Source: Crocinitomicaceae bacterium
Lineage (GTDB): Bacteria > Bacteroidota > Bacteroidia > Flavobacteriales_D > Sanyastnellaceae
Direction: 5' to 3'
Assembly (NCBI GenBank): GCA_002722795.1
Contig: PBMY01000023.1
Location: 1-64,000 of the forward strand
DNA length: 64,000 nucleotides
Shown: positions 29,292 through 37,760 of the stretch, one piece after another
Numbering within the stretch: position 1 is the stretch's first letter
How the letters are laid out: every line of letters starts with the position of its first letter
The notes under the pieces: model-generated
Databases searched by the model: none
Told to the model about the DNA's origin: nothing
Seen by the model: only the letters and a program-made list of their open reading frames with translations
Program-made: the position numbers and the translations under genes

Positions 29292-29968
29292 ATTTCAAAT
29301 GGAGGTTCCATGTTGTAATGCCTCATAATTGCTTTGGGATCTTTGACGGTTCTATATGCCCAAATCAATCTAAGTTTTTGCTTTTCTTCTTCACTCAAAC
29401 CATTATCAACTTCCATGTTATCTAACCTAGTCCTCAGCCTATTTAAGATGATAGCAGCGGCAACAGAAACATTAAAGCTTTCAGAGAAACCATGCATATT
29501 AATCTCAACAAAATCATCTATTTGTGACAACATATTAGTAGTCAATCCGGTTAGCTCTGTTCCCATTACAATTGCAACAGGTTTGTCAAGTGGGAGTGTG
29601 TCAGGTGTATATCCACCCTCGTGCGGAGAAGTTGCTACAATACGAACACCTTGAGCTTTGAGATTTCGTATACAATCGCTTGTAGGGTTATTGCCAAAAT
29701 ACTTATGTATAGTCAACCAACTTGATGCGCCTTTTGACACAGATCTTGTTCCAGTCCATTTGTGATTATCTTCAATTATATGAAGGTCTTGTATGCCAAA
29801 TCCATCAGCACTTCTCATAATTGCACTAGCATTTCTACTTTGAAAAATATCCTCAAGCACAAGTGAAATGTACCTTGTTCTTTTTTCTAGTACATCCTCA
29901 AACCTCTGCTTCCTTTCCTCAGTGAGAAAACGATACAGAGTATTTATGCAAGTTTCGATTGAGGACAT
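29288..29968 (-). CDS. trmH: TrmH-type tRNA (guanosine-2'-O-)-methyltransferase (SPOUT)
   Basis: 226 residues. The N-terminal helical part (RFLTEERKQRFEDVLEKRT) and the SPOUT domain with its three motifs are visible: SRNASAIMRSADGFG, VAIVMGTELTGL and FSESFNVSVAAAI. TrmH methylates the 2'-OH of G18 in tRNA D-loops; the length and N terminus favour TrmH over the rRNA enzyme RlmB. The ATG at 29968 (MSSIETC) is chosen because the longer reading from 30022 runs into the HU terminator. Confidence 0.9.
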   Translation of the reverse strand: MSSIETCINTLYRFLTEERKQRFEDVLEKRTRYISLVLEDIFQSRNASAIMRSADGFGIQDLHIIEDNHKWTGTRSVSKGASSWLTIHKYFGNNPTSDCIRNLKAQGVRIVATSPHEGGYTPDTLPLDKPVAIVMGTELTGLTTNMLSQIDDFVEINMHGFSESFNVSVAAAIILNRLRTRLDNMEVDNGLSEEEKQKLRLIWAYRTVKDPKAIMRHYNMEPPFEI

Positions 29969-29985
29969 ATAATTTTTGTTGCAAA

Positions 29986-30020
29986 GAAAAGCCCCTCTTG
30001 CCAATAAGGGCAAGAAGGGC
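29986..30020 (-). terminator. Terminator of the HU gene
   Basis: Twelve-pair stem (29991-30002 with 30009-30020, one G-T pair) around loop AATAAG, followed on the minus strand by four T. It lies 30 bases after the HU stop and just before trmH. Confidence 0.85.
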
Positions 30021-30049
30021 AAATCATTATTATAAACTGCTATCGCAAC

Positions 30050-30313
30050 TTATACTTCTAGGCCAGATCCAGCTTTGAACTTTACAACGTTCTTTGCTGC
30101 GATTTGAATTTCAGCTCCAGTTTGTGGGTTACGACCCTTACGAGCTGGACGGTGCTTTACTGAGAAAGAACCGAATCCTACTAAAGAAACACGGTCTCCT
30201 TTTCCTAATGCACCCTTAGTTGCTGAAATGAATCCGTCTAGTGCGCGACCAGCATCTGCTTTTGAAATGCCTGCGCTAGATGCCATAGCATCTACTAATT
30301 CTGCTTTGTTCAT
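30050..30313 (-). CDS. hup: HU/IHF family DNA-binding protein
   Basis: 87 residues, the standard length. The N-terminal helices ([11 protein letters not shown]) are followed by the [21 protein letters not shown] β-arm with its Pro and Arg tip. It binds and bends DNA as a dimer in the nucleoid. It stands alone on the minus strand, with its own terminator and a 221-base upstream gap in which I could not pin down a promoter. Confidence 0.97.
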   Translation of the reverse strand: MNKAELVDAMASSAGISKADAGRALDGFISATKGALGKGDRVSLVGFGSFSVKHRPARKGRNPQTGAEIQIAAKNVVKFKAGSGLEV

Positions 30314-30534
30314 GAGAATTATTTTATAAGGTTAAACAATATGATTTTTCAATCTTGTCGCTGCAATGTAAAGGAAGAAAACCAGCAGTGTCAAGGGATT
30401 CAGCCTGATTAGGTGCATTTTGTTAAGAACCTGAGTCTTTTTGTTGATAAAGTTGGAAAAATAACAACTTTTAAGCACATAAATGCCGAAATCACAAGCG
30501 AATCAAGAGGATTAAGGTGGCATATCTTAGCCAA

Positions 30535-30954
30535 ATGAAATATATTCCAGAGATAAGATTCGCAGATATCGACTCATATGGCATTGTTCATAATGCCAAA
30601 TATTTGATTTTTTTTGAGCAAAGTAGAATTAACATGTTTCATAAAATTGTTGGAAATTGGGATTGGGAAAAGAGGGGAGTGTTAGTTGCTAATCAAAAAA
30701 TTGATTATATACACCCTGTTAGATTAAATGATAAATTGGAAATTACAACTTGGATTAAGTCTATTGGAGATAAAAGTTTAACAATTTCATACGAAGCACA
30801 TATAATAAATGACTCAAATAAAACTCTATCAGCAAAATCTGAGACAGTCATAGTCTGCTTTGATCCATCAACAAAATTATCTGTTATCGTACCAAAAAGA
30901 TGGAGGGAATCCATCGAAAAACATGGCTTTTTAAACAAACCTTCGACGTGTTAA
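30535..30954 (+). CDS. Acyl-CoA thioesterase, hotdog fold (4HBT)
   Basis: 139 residues. The hotdog signature is RFADIDSYGIVHNAKYLIFFEQSR, with Asp and His positions like YbgC/FadM-type thioesterases. It probably hydrolyses an acyl-CoA; chain length unknown. A GTG at 30517 is possible, but ATG at 30535 (MKYIPEIRF) fits family starts and has a TATCTTAG box four bases before it. A second thioesterase of the same fold is at 50832; the two are only distantly alike. Confidence 0.85.
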   Translation: MKYIPEIRFADIDSYGIVHNAKYLIFFEQSRINMFHKIVGNWDWEKRGVLVANQKIDYIHPVRLNDKLEITTWIKSIGDKSLTISYEAHIINDSNKTLSAKSETVIVCFDPSTKLSVIVPKRWRESIEKHGFLNKPSTC

Positions 30955-30995
30955 TTTTTTAACTCGATAAAGGCATATTAAACCATACCGGAAGT

Positions 30996-31003
30996 TATAT
31001 TTG
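30996..31003 (+). promoter_or_regulatory. Candidate -7 box (TATATTTG) of the first SprB-repeat gene
   Basis: Exact TAnnTTTG match with 25 bases to the ATG at 31029, so unlike several others here it would give a short leader. No TTTG at the -33 distance. Confidence 0.4.
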
Positions 31004-31028
31004 TTGAATTCTTGAAAAAACTACATTT

Positions 31029-33443
31029 ATGAAGCAATTGCTATTCTTAGCTAGTTTACTATTTACGCTTGGACTTCGAGCTCAGGTTACTAGCATTTCT
31101 GTTGAAACTTATGTTGTACACGACGGCTCTATAGCTGAGTTAGAAGGTTACACAACTTACCACGTATATGCTAATACAACAAACTCAGAAGATTTTATTT
31201 CTGCTGTGTATGGTGACTCTGAAAATCCAATGGGAATAAGTGCTGCTGGTGATGTTTACCAATCAGCTCCATCATTCAATTTTGGTTCAGAAGTTAACCC
31301 AATGATGTTTGCTGTTCTTCCAACTTTGGAATTCGATTCATGGATGACAATCGGTATGATGTCTTCTGAAGATGCAGGTGTAATCGGAAACATTGGATTA
31401 GACCAAGCTTTTTCTGACTTTACAGCATCCGGTTCTTTTTATGTTGATGATCCAATTGGAGGATCTTGGTACAATACAATGCCTTGTGACCCTTCAGTTA
31501 ATGCAACATGCACTTCTTCTTTCCCACAATTTGGTGGAGAAGATAATCAGGTTCTTTTGGCCCAAGTCACAACAAACGATAGCTTCTATGGGGTTTTCAA
31601 TCTTCAAGTTTTTAATGGTGGTGATCAAGCATTAAACGAATACGTAAATGGTTTATGTTTCAGCTCAGACCCTAATGCTGTTTGTGGTTGTACAGACGAG
31701 GCAGCTTCTAATTACAACCCTGATGCAACTAATGATGACTACTCTTGTGTGCTTCCCTGTAATCTTGAGTTAGTAGTTGAATCTGTTGTGCCTCCAACTT
31801 GTTCTGGAGATAATGATGGAGCTTTAGTAATTACAGCAACAGGTGCTCAAGGTTCTGATGACTTTTATTTAGGAGAGGATGATGATCAACCATCAAACTT
31901 TGGAAACTTCAATGGCCTTCTTGCAGGAACATACTATGTTATGGTAGAGGATGGAGCTGGATGTCAGGTTTCTCAATATGTTGAGATTCCTGAAGTAGCT
32001 GCTGTTACCGTTGATGCATCTCTTACTCAGGCTATGTCTTGTAACAATACTAACGACGCAATTATTGAAGTTGTTGGTATGGGTGGAGATGGTAATTTAC
32101 AATACTACTTTGCAGGAGACGATCCATCTACTATGTCTGACAACACAGTGTTTACTGATTTAGTTGCTGGTTCTTATACTATAGTTGCTGTTGATGGAAA
32201 TGGATGTACAGGTGCTTCAGGTCCTACTCAAATTAGTAACCCACCTGCTATAAACGTATATGTGACAGCTTCTTCTGATGCTTCTTGTGCTGACGTTGCA
32301 GATGGTCAGATTGTGGTTTCTGCAATTGGTGGTGCTGCTCCAACAACTTTAGAATTCCTTGTTGATGGCAATACTTATGTATCAAGCCCTATAATGATTT
32401 ACGCTGGTACATTTACTGTACAAGCAATTGACATTAACGGGTGTACTGGCTCTGCTGCTGACGAAGTAGTTATAGGTCCTTCTCCAATCAGTGTAAACGC
32501 TTCTGTTAATGCAGTTGCATGTACAGATGAGGAAAGTGGTTCGATTTCATGGGCTCCAACTGGTGGAGCTGAGGGTTATGAGGTAAAAGTTGACGGTGTG
32601 GTGCAATCAGGATCTTCTCTTGATAATCTTGCTGTAGGATTTTACACTATTCTAGTTGAAGATGCTAACGGTTGTAACTCTTCTGAAATTGTTGAGGTAT
32701 TAAACGCTGAACCAATTGTTCCTTCTGTTGAAGTGACAAATGCACTTTGTAATGGTTCTGAAGATGGTTTTGTCGTTGTTAATGCAACTGGCGGAACAGG
32801 TTCATATCAGTACTCAGATGATGATAATACATATGGATCAATTAACGAATTCGATAATTTAGGAACTGGCGACTATGTATTCTATGTTCAAGATGAAAAT
32901 GGATGTGAAGTTGCAATAGATGCTGAAGTAGAGGAGCCTACAATAATTAATGTTACTGGAATTGTTTCTCATGACCCTACTGATGAAGGGGAGGGGACAA
33001 TTACAGTAAGTGTAGTAGGAGGTACACCTGATTACTATTATGATTGGAGTGGCCCTGACGTTAATGGTACAAACACACAAGATCTTGCTGGGCTATCAGC
33101 AGGAACATATACTTTAGAGGTTACAGACGGAAACGGATGTACAGCAGTTCAGCAGTTTATGGTTTCGTCAATTTTCGAAGTCCACAACGGCGTAGAAATG
33201 TCAGTTTACCCTAATCCAAGTACAGGAATATTTAATATTCAGTGGGATGTTTTAAATGGCGGTGAAGTTCAATACACTCTAGTCGATGCAGTTGGAAGAA
33301 CTGTTGAGTCTGGAACTTGGTATGAATCAGGCACTACTTTCAACGTGATGTTAGACCTTCAGAAATTTGAAAATGGTCTATACAGCCTAAATATTGTATG
33401 TAACGGTACGCCTTCATCAATTCAATTGATAAAGGCCAACTAA
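31029..33443 (+). CDS. Secreted SprB-repeat protein with T9SS type A domain
   Basis: 804 residues. Signal peptide (MKQLLFLASLLFTLGLRAQ), then a ~190-residue domain (residues ~20-215) with DFISAVYGD, FDSWMTIG and IGGSWY, also found twice in the next gene. One GCTDEAASNY unit follows. Residues ~245-690 hold about six SprB-like repeats, each with a C-x-D/G-G-x-I/V-x-V-x-A/V-x-GG pattern and an Ala-Gly-Thr-Tyr stop (LLAGTYYVMVED, LSAGTYTLEVTDGNGC). The T9SS type A domain starts MSVYPNPSTG near residue 720. SprB-like proteins act as adhesins or in gliding; this one is probably surface-exposed. A terminator follows. Confidence 0.87.
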   Translation: MKQLLFLASLLFTLGLRAQVTSISVETYVVHDGSIAELEGYTTYHVYANTTNSEDFISAVYGDSENPMGISAAGDVYQSAPSFNFGSEVNPMMFAVLPTLEFDSWMTIGMMSSEDAGVIGNIGLDQAFSDFTASGSFYVDDPIGGSWYNTMPCDPSVNATCTSSFPQFGGEDNQVLLAQVTTNDSFYGVFNLQVFNGGDQALNEYVNGLCFSSDPNAVCGCTDEAASNYNPDATNDDYSCVLPCNLELVVESVVPPTCSGDNDGALVITATGAQGSDDFYLGEDDDQPSNFGNFNGLLAGTYYVMVEDGAGCQVSQYVEIPEVAAVTVDASLTQAMSCNNTNDAIIEVVGMGGDGNLQYYFAGDDPSTMSDNTVFTDLVAGSYTIVAVDGNGCTGASGPTQISNPPAINVYVTASSDASCADVADGQIVVSAIGGAAPTTLEFLVDGNTYVSSPIMIYAGTFTVQAIDINGCTGSAADEVVIGPSPISVNASVNAVACTDEESGSISWAPTGGAEGYEVKVDGVVQSGSSLDNLAVGFYTILVEDANGCNSSEIVEVLNAEPIVPSVEVTNALCNGSEDGFVVVNATGGTGSYQYSDDDNTYGSINEFDNLGTGDYVFYVQDENGCEVAIDAEVEEPTIINVTGIVSHDPTDEGEGTITVSVVGGTPDYYYDWSGPDVNGTNTQDLAGLSAGTYTLEVTDGNGCTAVQQFMVSSIFEVHNGVEMSVYPNPSTGIFNIQWDVLNGGEVQYTLVDAVGRTVESGTWYESGTTFNVMLDLQKFENGLYSLNIVCNGTPSSIQLIKAN

Positions 33444-33469
33444 ATCCTAAAAAGTCAATTATTTTGTGT

Positions 33470-33500
33470 AGGGAGGTCATAACGGCCTCTCTGCTTTTTA
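33470..33500 (+). terminator. Terminator of the first SprB-repeat gene
   Basis: AGGGAGGTC pairs with GGCCTCTCT (nine pairs, two G-T) around ATAAC, followed by a T-rich stretch. It separates the two giant repeat-protein genes. Confidence 0.75.
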
Positions 33501-33587
33501 TACATTGATATGTTAAGTTTTGAATTGATTAAGAGTTATATATTCAATGGAATTCTTATCTTTAAGACGTAAATACAAACAAGTCAA

Positions 33588-36500
33588 ATGAGTTTATTTA
33601 AATACCATTTCCTTTTACTATCATTACTTGTAGGCTTTACAATGCCGGTAATTAGTCAGTATTCATTAACGGTAGAAGCTATGCCTGCAACTACAGTTGA
33701 AGGCACGTCTTATCGTATGTATGTTAATATGCAAGATCCTACAGACAGGATGAGTGCGGTATTTGGAAATAACCAAACTCCACTTGAAATTTCAGCTTTT
33801 AATGGTGCATATAACAACAGCTTTAACTCTAGCTGGAGTGCTTCAGGAATCAACCCAATGTTTTTGCCTATGTTCCCGGAAATGGCTGATGATACTTATG
33901 CAACAATAGGGTTAGATGGCCCAGCATCAACTTCAGGTGTTGACGGTGCAGAGGATCCTTCTTTAGTTGAAGATATGGACCAGCCGATTACTCCATTTTT
34001 CCAAGTTGATGGAACTACATATGTTATAGCTAGTACATTAACCGGAGCTTCTTATTATGTATTAAATACTGCGGCTAATGGCTTACCTGATGAAAACTTA
34101 AGGGTTTTAATTATGCAGGTTACTACTACTGGTGATTTGTGTGGTACTCTTAATTTTCAAATCTTCCCTCTAGGTGAGGGCACAAATCAGCAACAATTAA
34201 CAGTTGAATTCTGTGGAGATGGTACATTTGAGGCAGGTGTACCATCAGCGAATGGATGTACAAATGTTTTAGCCTGTAATTACAATGAAAACGCAAATGA
34301 AGACGATGGTAGTTGTTTTTATGCAGAGGAGGGGTATGATTGTGATGGAGAATGTTTAGAAGATTTAAATGCCAATAATATTTGTGATATTGAAGAGATT
34401 TTTGGTTGTACAATTGTTCAAGCTTGTAACTATAATCCTGATGCAACTTGGAATGATGGTAGTTGTGACTTCACATCTTGTCTAGCACTTGGATGTACAG
34501 ATCCTATTGCTTGTAATTTTGATCCTGAAGCAATTTATGAAGATGGGTCATGTGATTATTCAACTCTACCGTACGACTGTAATGGTGAGTGTTTGAATGA
34601 TTCAGATGGTGATGGTATTTGTGATGAGTTCGAAACCTTTGGTTGTACAGATATGGTTGCTTGCAACTACGATCCTGAAGCTACAAGTGATGACGGAAAT
34701 TGTACTTACGCTGAAATGTATTACGATTGTGAAGAAAACTGTATTGATGATGAGGATGGAGATGGTATTTGTGACATTAATGAAGTTTCTGGTTGTAATG
34801 ATGTAAATGCATGTAACTTCGACGCTGATGCTACTGATAACGACGGATCTTGTGATTACTGTTCTTGTGCTGATTCAGGGACTGACGGATATGGATTAGA
34901 AGTTGAATTGATTGAAGAGCATACTTCAGGAGATTTAGCCGGAATGTCTACATACAGATTACATCTAACTACACCGCATGATGATGATTTCCTTTCAGCT
35001 ATATATGGTGATGAGAATGATCCACTAAATGTTGGTTCATCATCATCATTCTACCAACACCCATTTGGATCTCACCTAGGATCAGATATGTTCCCTCAGA
35101 TATATCCAACATTCCCAGAACTTGAGTTTGATAGTTGGGTTACAATTGGTCTAGATCAAGGTGCTGGAGATGGGGAAGCTGCGCCACAAGCAATTCAATC
35201 AACAGAATTTTCTTGGGTAGAACAGTTTGAAGCTGGTGGTGATATTGAAATTGATGATTCTATAGGTGGTTCATGGTTTGTACTTGATCCAAATGGAACT
35301 TCTAATGCAGTTTCAGGAGATGATCAAAAAATCTTAATAATGCAGCTTACTACAGATGGAATTCCATCCGGAACAATTCATGCTCAGTTGTTTAATCATG
35401 GTTCTCAAGAAGATGTTTCTCAGATTACCTTATCGTTTGTTGGGATTTCTGGAACAACAGCTTCATCTTGTGGTTGTACATCTGAGATTGCTTGTAACTA
35501 CGATCCAAACGCTACTGAAGATGACGGTAGTTGTGAGTTTGCAGAAGCAAACTATGATTGTGATGGAACTTGTCTTAACGATTCAGATGGAGACGAAGTG
35601 TGTGATGAGGAAGAAGTTCTTGGTTGTCTAGATGAAACGGCATGTAACTACAATGAGAATGCTACAGACAATGACCTTGACCTTTGTGAGTATGCTGATA
35701 TGAACTACGATTGTTTAGGAAATTGCATAAACGACGAAGATGGAGATGGAGTTTGTGATGAGGAAGAAGTTCTTGGTTGTACAGACATGGACGCTTGTAA
35801 TTACGACTCATCAGCAACTGATAACGACAATAGTTGTTTGTATGCTGATATTTACTACGACTGTGAAGGTAACTGTTTGAATGATTCAGACGGTGATGGA
35901 GTTTGTAATGAAGAAGAAGTTCTTGGTTGTACTGACGAAATTGCTTGTAATTACAACGTTGATGCTACTGATGAAGATGGTTCTTGTTTGTATGCTGATG
36001 AATACTACGATTGTGGTGGAATATGTATAAATGACTCAGACGGTGATGGTATTTGTGATGAGTTAGAGGAGCTAGGTTGTACTGATATGGGCGCTTGTAA
36101 TTATGACGAATTAGCTACAGATGACGATGGAAGCTGTGAATACGAAAGTTGTGCTGGATGTACAGATGAGGAATCATGCAACTATGATGTTGATGCTACT
36201 CTTGATGATGGCTCTTGTTCATACCTTGCAATTGTTGATGGTACTACTGTTGACGCAAATTGTAATGGAGACCTTGGATCAGTAACAATTGTCGCTGACG
36301 GTGGTGTAGGAGTTGTTACTTACATAATAGGTGATGATTCAAATGAAACTGGAGTATTCGAACTTGCTGCTGGTATATATACTGTATCTGTGTCTGATGA
36401 CTCAGGTTGTTCAGATGAAGTAGAAATTGAAGTGAGTGAACCAGATGTTCTTACGCTTGAGGCTACAGCTACTGATGAAACATCTACTGAATTAGGCGTT

Positions 36501-36929
36501 GGTACTGCAACTACGACGGGAGGAACAGGTGCTATTGGTATAGTTTGGATTGATTCCGAAGGAAACGATGTAGATCCTGATGGTCTTTCTACTGGTGCTT
36601 ACATAGTAATTGCAGAAGACGAAAATGGATGTACAGATACTGTTGAGGTAGACGTAATATTCAACACTATAAGTGTAATAGACCCAATTGCATTCAATAT
36701 ATTCCCTAACCCAACAAAAGGCGACGTTACAATTCAGATACCTCAGGCATTTAACGATGTTCTAGTTCAAGTGTTTGATGGAGCTGGAAGAGTTGTGTTT
36801 TCCTCTCTGTACGGAGTACTACAAGGAGATATTACGATTAATCTTAGCAACATAGCCGCTGGAACATACAACGTAATGTTGAGCAATAATAAAGGCAACT
36901 CAGTTAGAAGATTGTCTATCGTTAGATAA
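33588..36929 (+). CDS. Giant secreted Cys/Asp-repeat protein with T9SS type A domain
   Basis: 1113 residues. A signal peptide ends near VISQ. The ~190-residue domain of the upstream gene occurs twice, at about residues 24-215 and 445-625. Eleven GCxDxxACNY units with DGDGxCDEEE loops fill the spaces, five of the last forming a regular 50-residue array. Two SprB-like repeats follow (near 890-1020), then a T9SS type A domain starting FNIFPNPTKGD. The Asp-rich loops resemble thrombospondin type 3 calcium sites. Surface structural or adhesive role inferred. A bidirectional terminator follows. Confidence 0.87.
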   Translation: MSLFKYHFLLLSLLVGFTMPVISQYSLTVEAMPATTVEGTSYRMYVNMQDPTDRMSAVFGNNQTPLEISAFNGAYNNSFNSSWSASGINPMFLPMFPEMADDTYATIGLDGPASTSGVDGAEDPSLVEDMDQPITPFFQVDGTTYVIASTLTGASYYVLNTAANGLPDENLRVLIMQVTTTGDLCGTLNFQIFPLGEGTNQQQLTVEFCGDGTFEAGVPSANGCTNVLACNYNENANEDDGSCFYAEEGYDCDGECLEDLNANNICDIEEIFGCTIVQACNYNPDATWNDGSCDFTSCLALGCTDPIACNFDPEAIYEDGSCDYSTLPYDCNGECLNDSDGDGICDEFETFGCTDMVACNYDPEATSDDGNCTYAEMYYDCEENCIDDEDGDGICDINEVSGCNDVNACNFDADATDNDGSCDYCSCADSGTDGYGLEVELIEEHTSGDLAGMSTYRLHLTTPHDDDFLSAIYGDENDPLNVGSSSSFYQHPFGSHLGSDMFPQIYPTFPELEFDSWVTIGLDQGAGDGEAAPQAIQSTEFSWVEQFEAGGDIEIDDSIGGSWFVLDPNGTSNAVSGDDQKILIMQLTTDGIPSGTIHAQLFNHGSQEDVSQITLSFVGISGTTASSCGCTSEIACNYDPNATEDDGSCEFAEANYDCDGTCLNDSDGDEVCDEEEVLGCLDETACNYNENATDNDLDLCEYADMNYDCLGNCINDEDGDGVCDEEEVLGCTDMDACNYDSSATDNDNSCLYADIYYDCEGNCLNDSDGDGVCNEEEVLGCTDEIACNYNVDATDEDGSCLYADEYYDCGGICINDSDGDGICDELEELGCTDMGACNYDELATDDDGSCEYESCAGCTDEESCNYDVDATLDDGSCSYLAIVDGTTVDANCNGDLGSVTIVADGGVGVVTYIIGDDSNETGVFELAAGIYTVSVSDDSGCSDEVEIEVSEPDVLTLEATATDETSTELGVGTATTTGGTGAIGIVWIDSEGNDVDPDGLSTGAYIVIAEDENGCTDTVEVDVIFNTISVIDPIAFNIFPNPTKGDVTIQIPQAFNDVLVQVFDGAGRVVFSSLYGVLQGDITINLSNIAAGTYNVMLSNNKGNSVRRLSIVR
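35468..36220 (+). repeat. 150-bp tandem repeats coding for the Cys/Asp modules
   Basis: Units begin ggttgtaca or ggttgtact and recur at exactly 150 bases (for example 35775 and 35925), coding 50 residues each: GCTDxxACNY, then ATDxDxSC, YYDCxGxC, NDSDGDGxCDEEE. The DNA is similar enough for recombination to change copy number. Confidence 0.8.
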
Positions 36930-36948
36930 TAGAATTACTATACATAAG

Positions 36949-36975
36949 AAAAGCCCGGCATCAGCCGGGTTTTTT
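36949..36975. terminator. Bidirectional terminator between convergent genes
   Basis: AAGCCCGGC pairs with GCCGGGTTT around ATCA, with A before and T after, so it can serve both the giant repeat gene (plus) and the enoyl-CoA hydratase gene (minus). Confidence 0.9.
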
Positions 36976-36999
36976 GTTTGATCTTAATTTTAAATGAGA

Positions 37000-37755
37000 T
37001 CATTTGTTCTTTAATGCTGCGATAGCGTTTCGCGTGAAATCGCTAAGAACTAGACGTCCAGAAATGGCCGCTCTTTCTTTTAATAAGGTGTCCCAACCCT
37101 CAGTACCTGCCCAAAGTACTTTCTTAAGTTCTCTAATAGCTTCTTGGGAGCTTTTAGCAAGCTTTTCTGCAAGATTAGTAACTGCTATATCCATTTGATC
37201 TGCAGTGTCAAATACCTCGCTGTAAAGCCCGTATTGAGCTGCCCAATTTGCGTCCTTCCAAGAAGTTGCGTCGATTGTTAGTTGGGAAAAACCAGAAGTG
37301 CCTAATTTTCTTTCTACAGCAGGCCCAACTACAAATGGCCCAATGCCTATAGCTAATTCTGATAGCTTTACTGCAGCATGCTTTGTCGCAAAACAATGAT
37401 CAACAGCAGAAGCTATACCCACACCACCACCAACTGCTTTACCCTGAACACGTCCAATTACGAATTTGGGACAAAGGCGAATTGCATTAATTACGTTCGC
37501 AAATCCACTAAAAAATTTTAATCCTTCTTCCTCATTTGAAATAGCGACTAACTCGTCAAAGCTTGCTCCAGCGCAGAAAGCTCTATTACCAAAAGATTTC
37601 AAGATAATAACTCTTGCGTCATCATTAGAACCAGCTTCAGTAATTGAATTTGCTATTGAAGCAAGGATTTCACTAGGTAAGCTGTTTGAAGATGGGTGAA
37701 AAAACTCAATAGTGCAGATTCCACTAGAGTGCTCAGACTTTACAAAAGCATCCAT
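37000..37755 (-). CDS. Enoyl-CoA hydratase/isomerase family protein
   Basis: 251 residues of the crotonase fold. The oxyanion-hole segments are FCAGASFDEL and GKAVGGGVGIAS. The second catalytic Glu region reads KLSELAIGIGPFVVG, where one of the two hydratase glutamates is not obvious, so an isomerase or other acyl-CoA activity is possible. It starts five bases after the citrate synthase stop, so it is likely the second gene of that operon, linking acyl-CoA breakdown to the TCA entry. Confidence 0.86.
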   Translation of the reverse strand: MDAFVKSEHSSGICTIEFFHPSSNSLPSEILASIANSITEAGSNDDARVIILKSFGNRAFCAGASFDELVAISNEEEGLKFFSGFANVINAIRLCPKFVIGRVQGKAVGGGVGIASAVDHCFATKHAAVKLSELAIGIGPFVVGPAVERKLGTSGFSQLTIDATSWKDANWAAQYGLYSEVFDTADQMDIAVTNLAEKLAKSSQEAIRELKKVLWAGTEGWDTLLKERAAISGRLVLSDFTRNAIAALKNK

Positions 37756-37760
37756 TTGGA

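Noticed and set aside
35468-36220. CRISPR-like spacing of the regular repeats
   Set aside because: The repeats are 150 bp long, in frame, and code for conserved protein modules; there are no short direct repeats with unique spacers and no cas genes.
37026-37041. parS-like 16-mer (cGTTTCgCGTGAAAtc) inside the enoyl-CoA hydratase gene
   Set aside because: Only 12 of 16 bases match the consensus parS and it lies within ordinary codons 21 kb from parAB. Could be chance; not listed as a feature.
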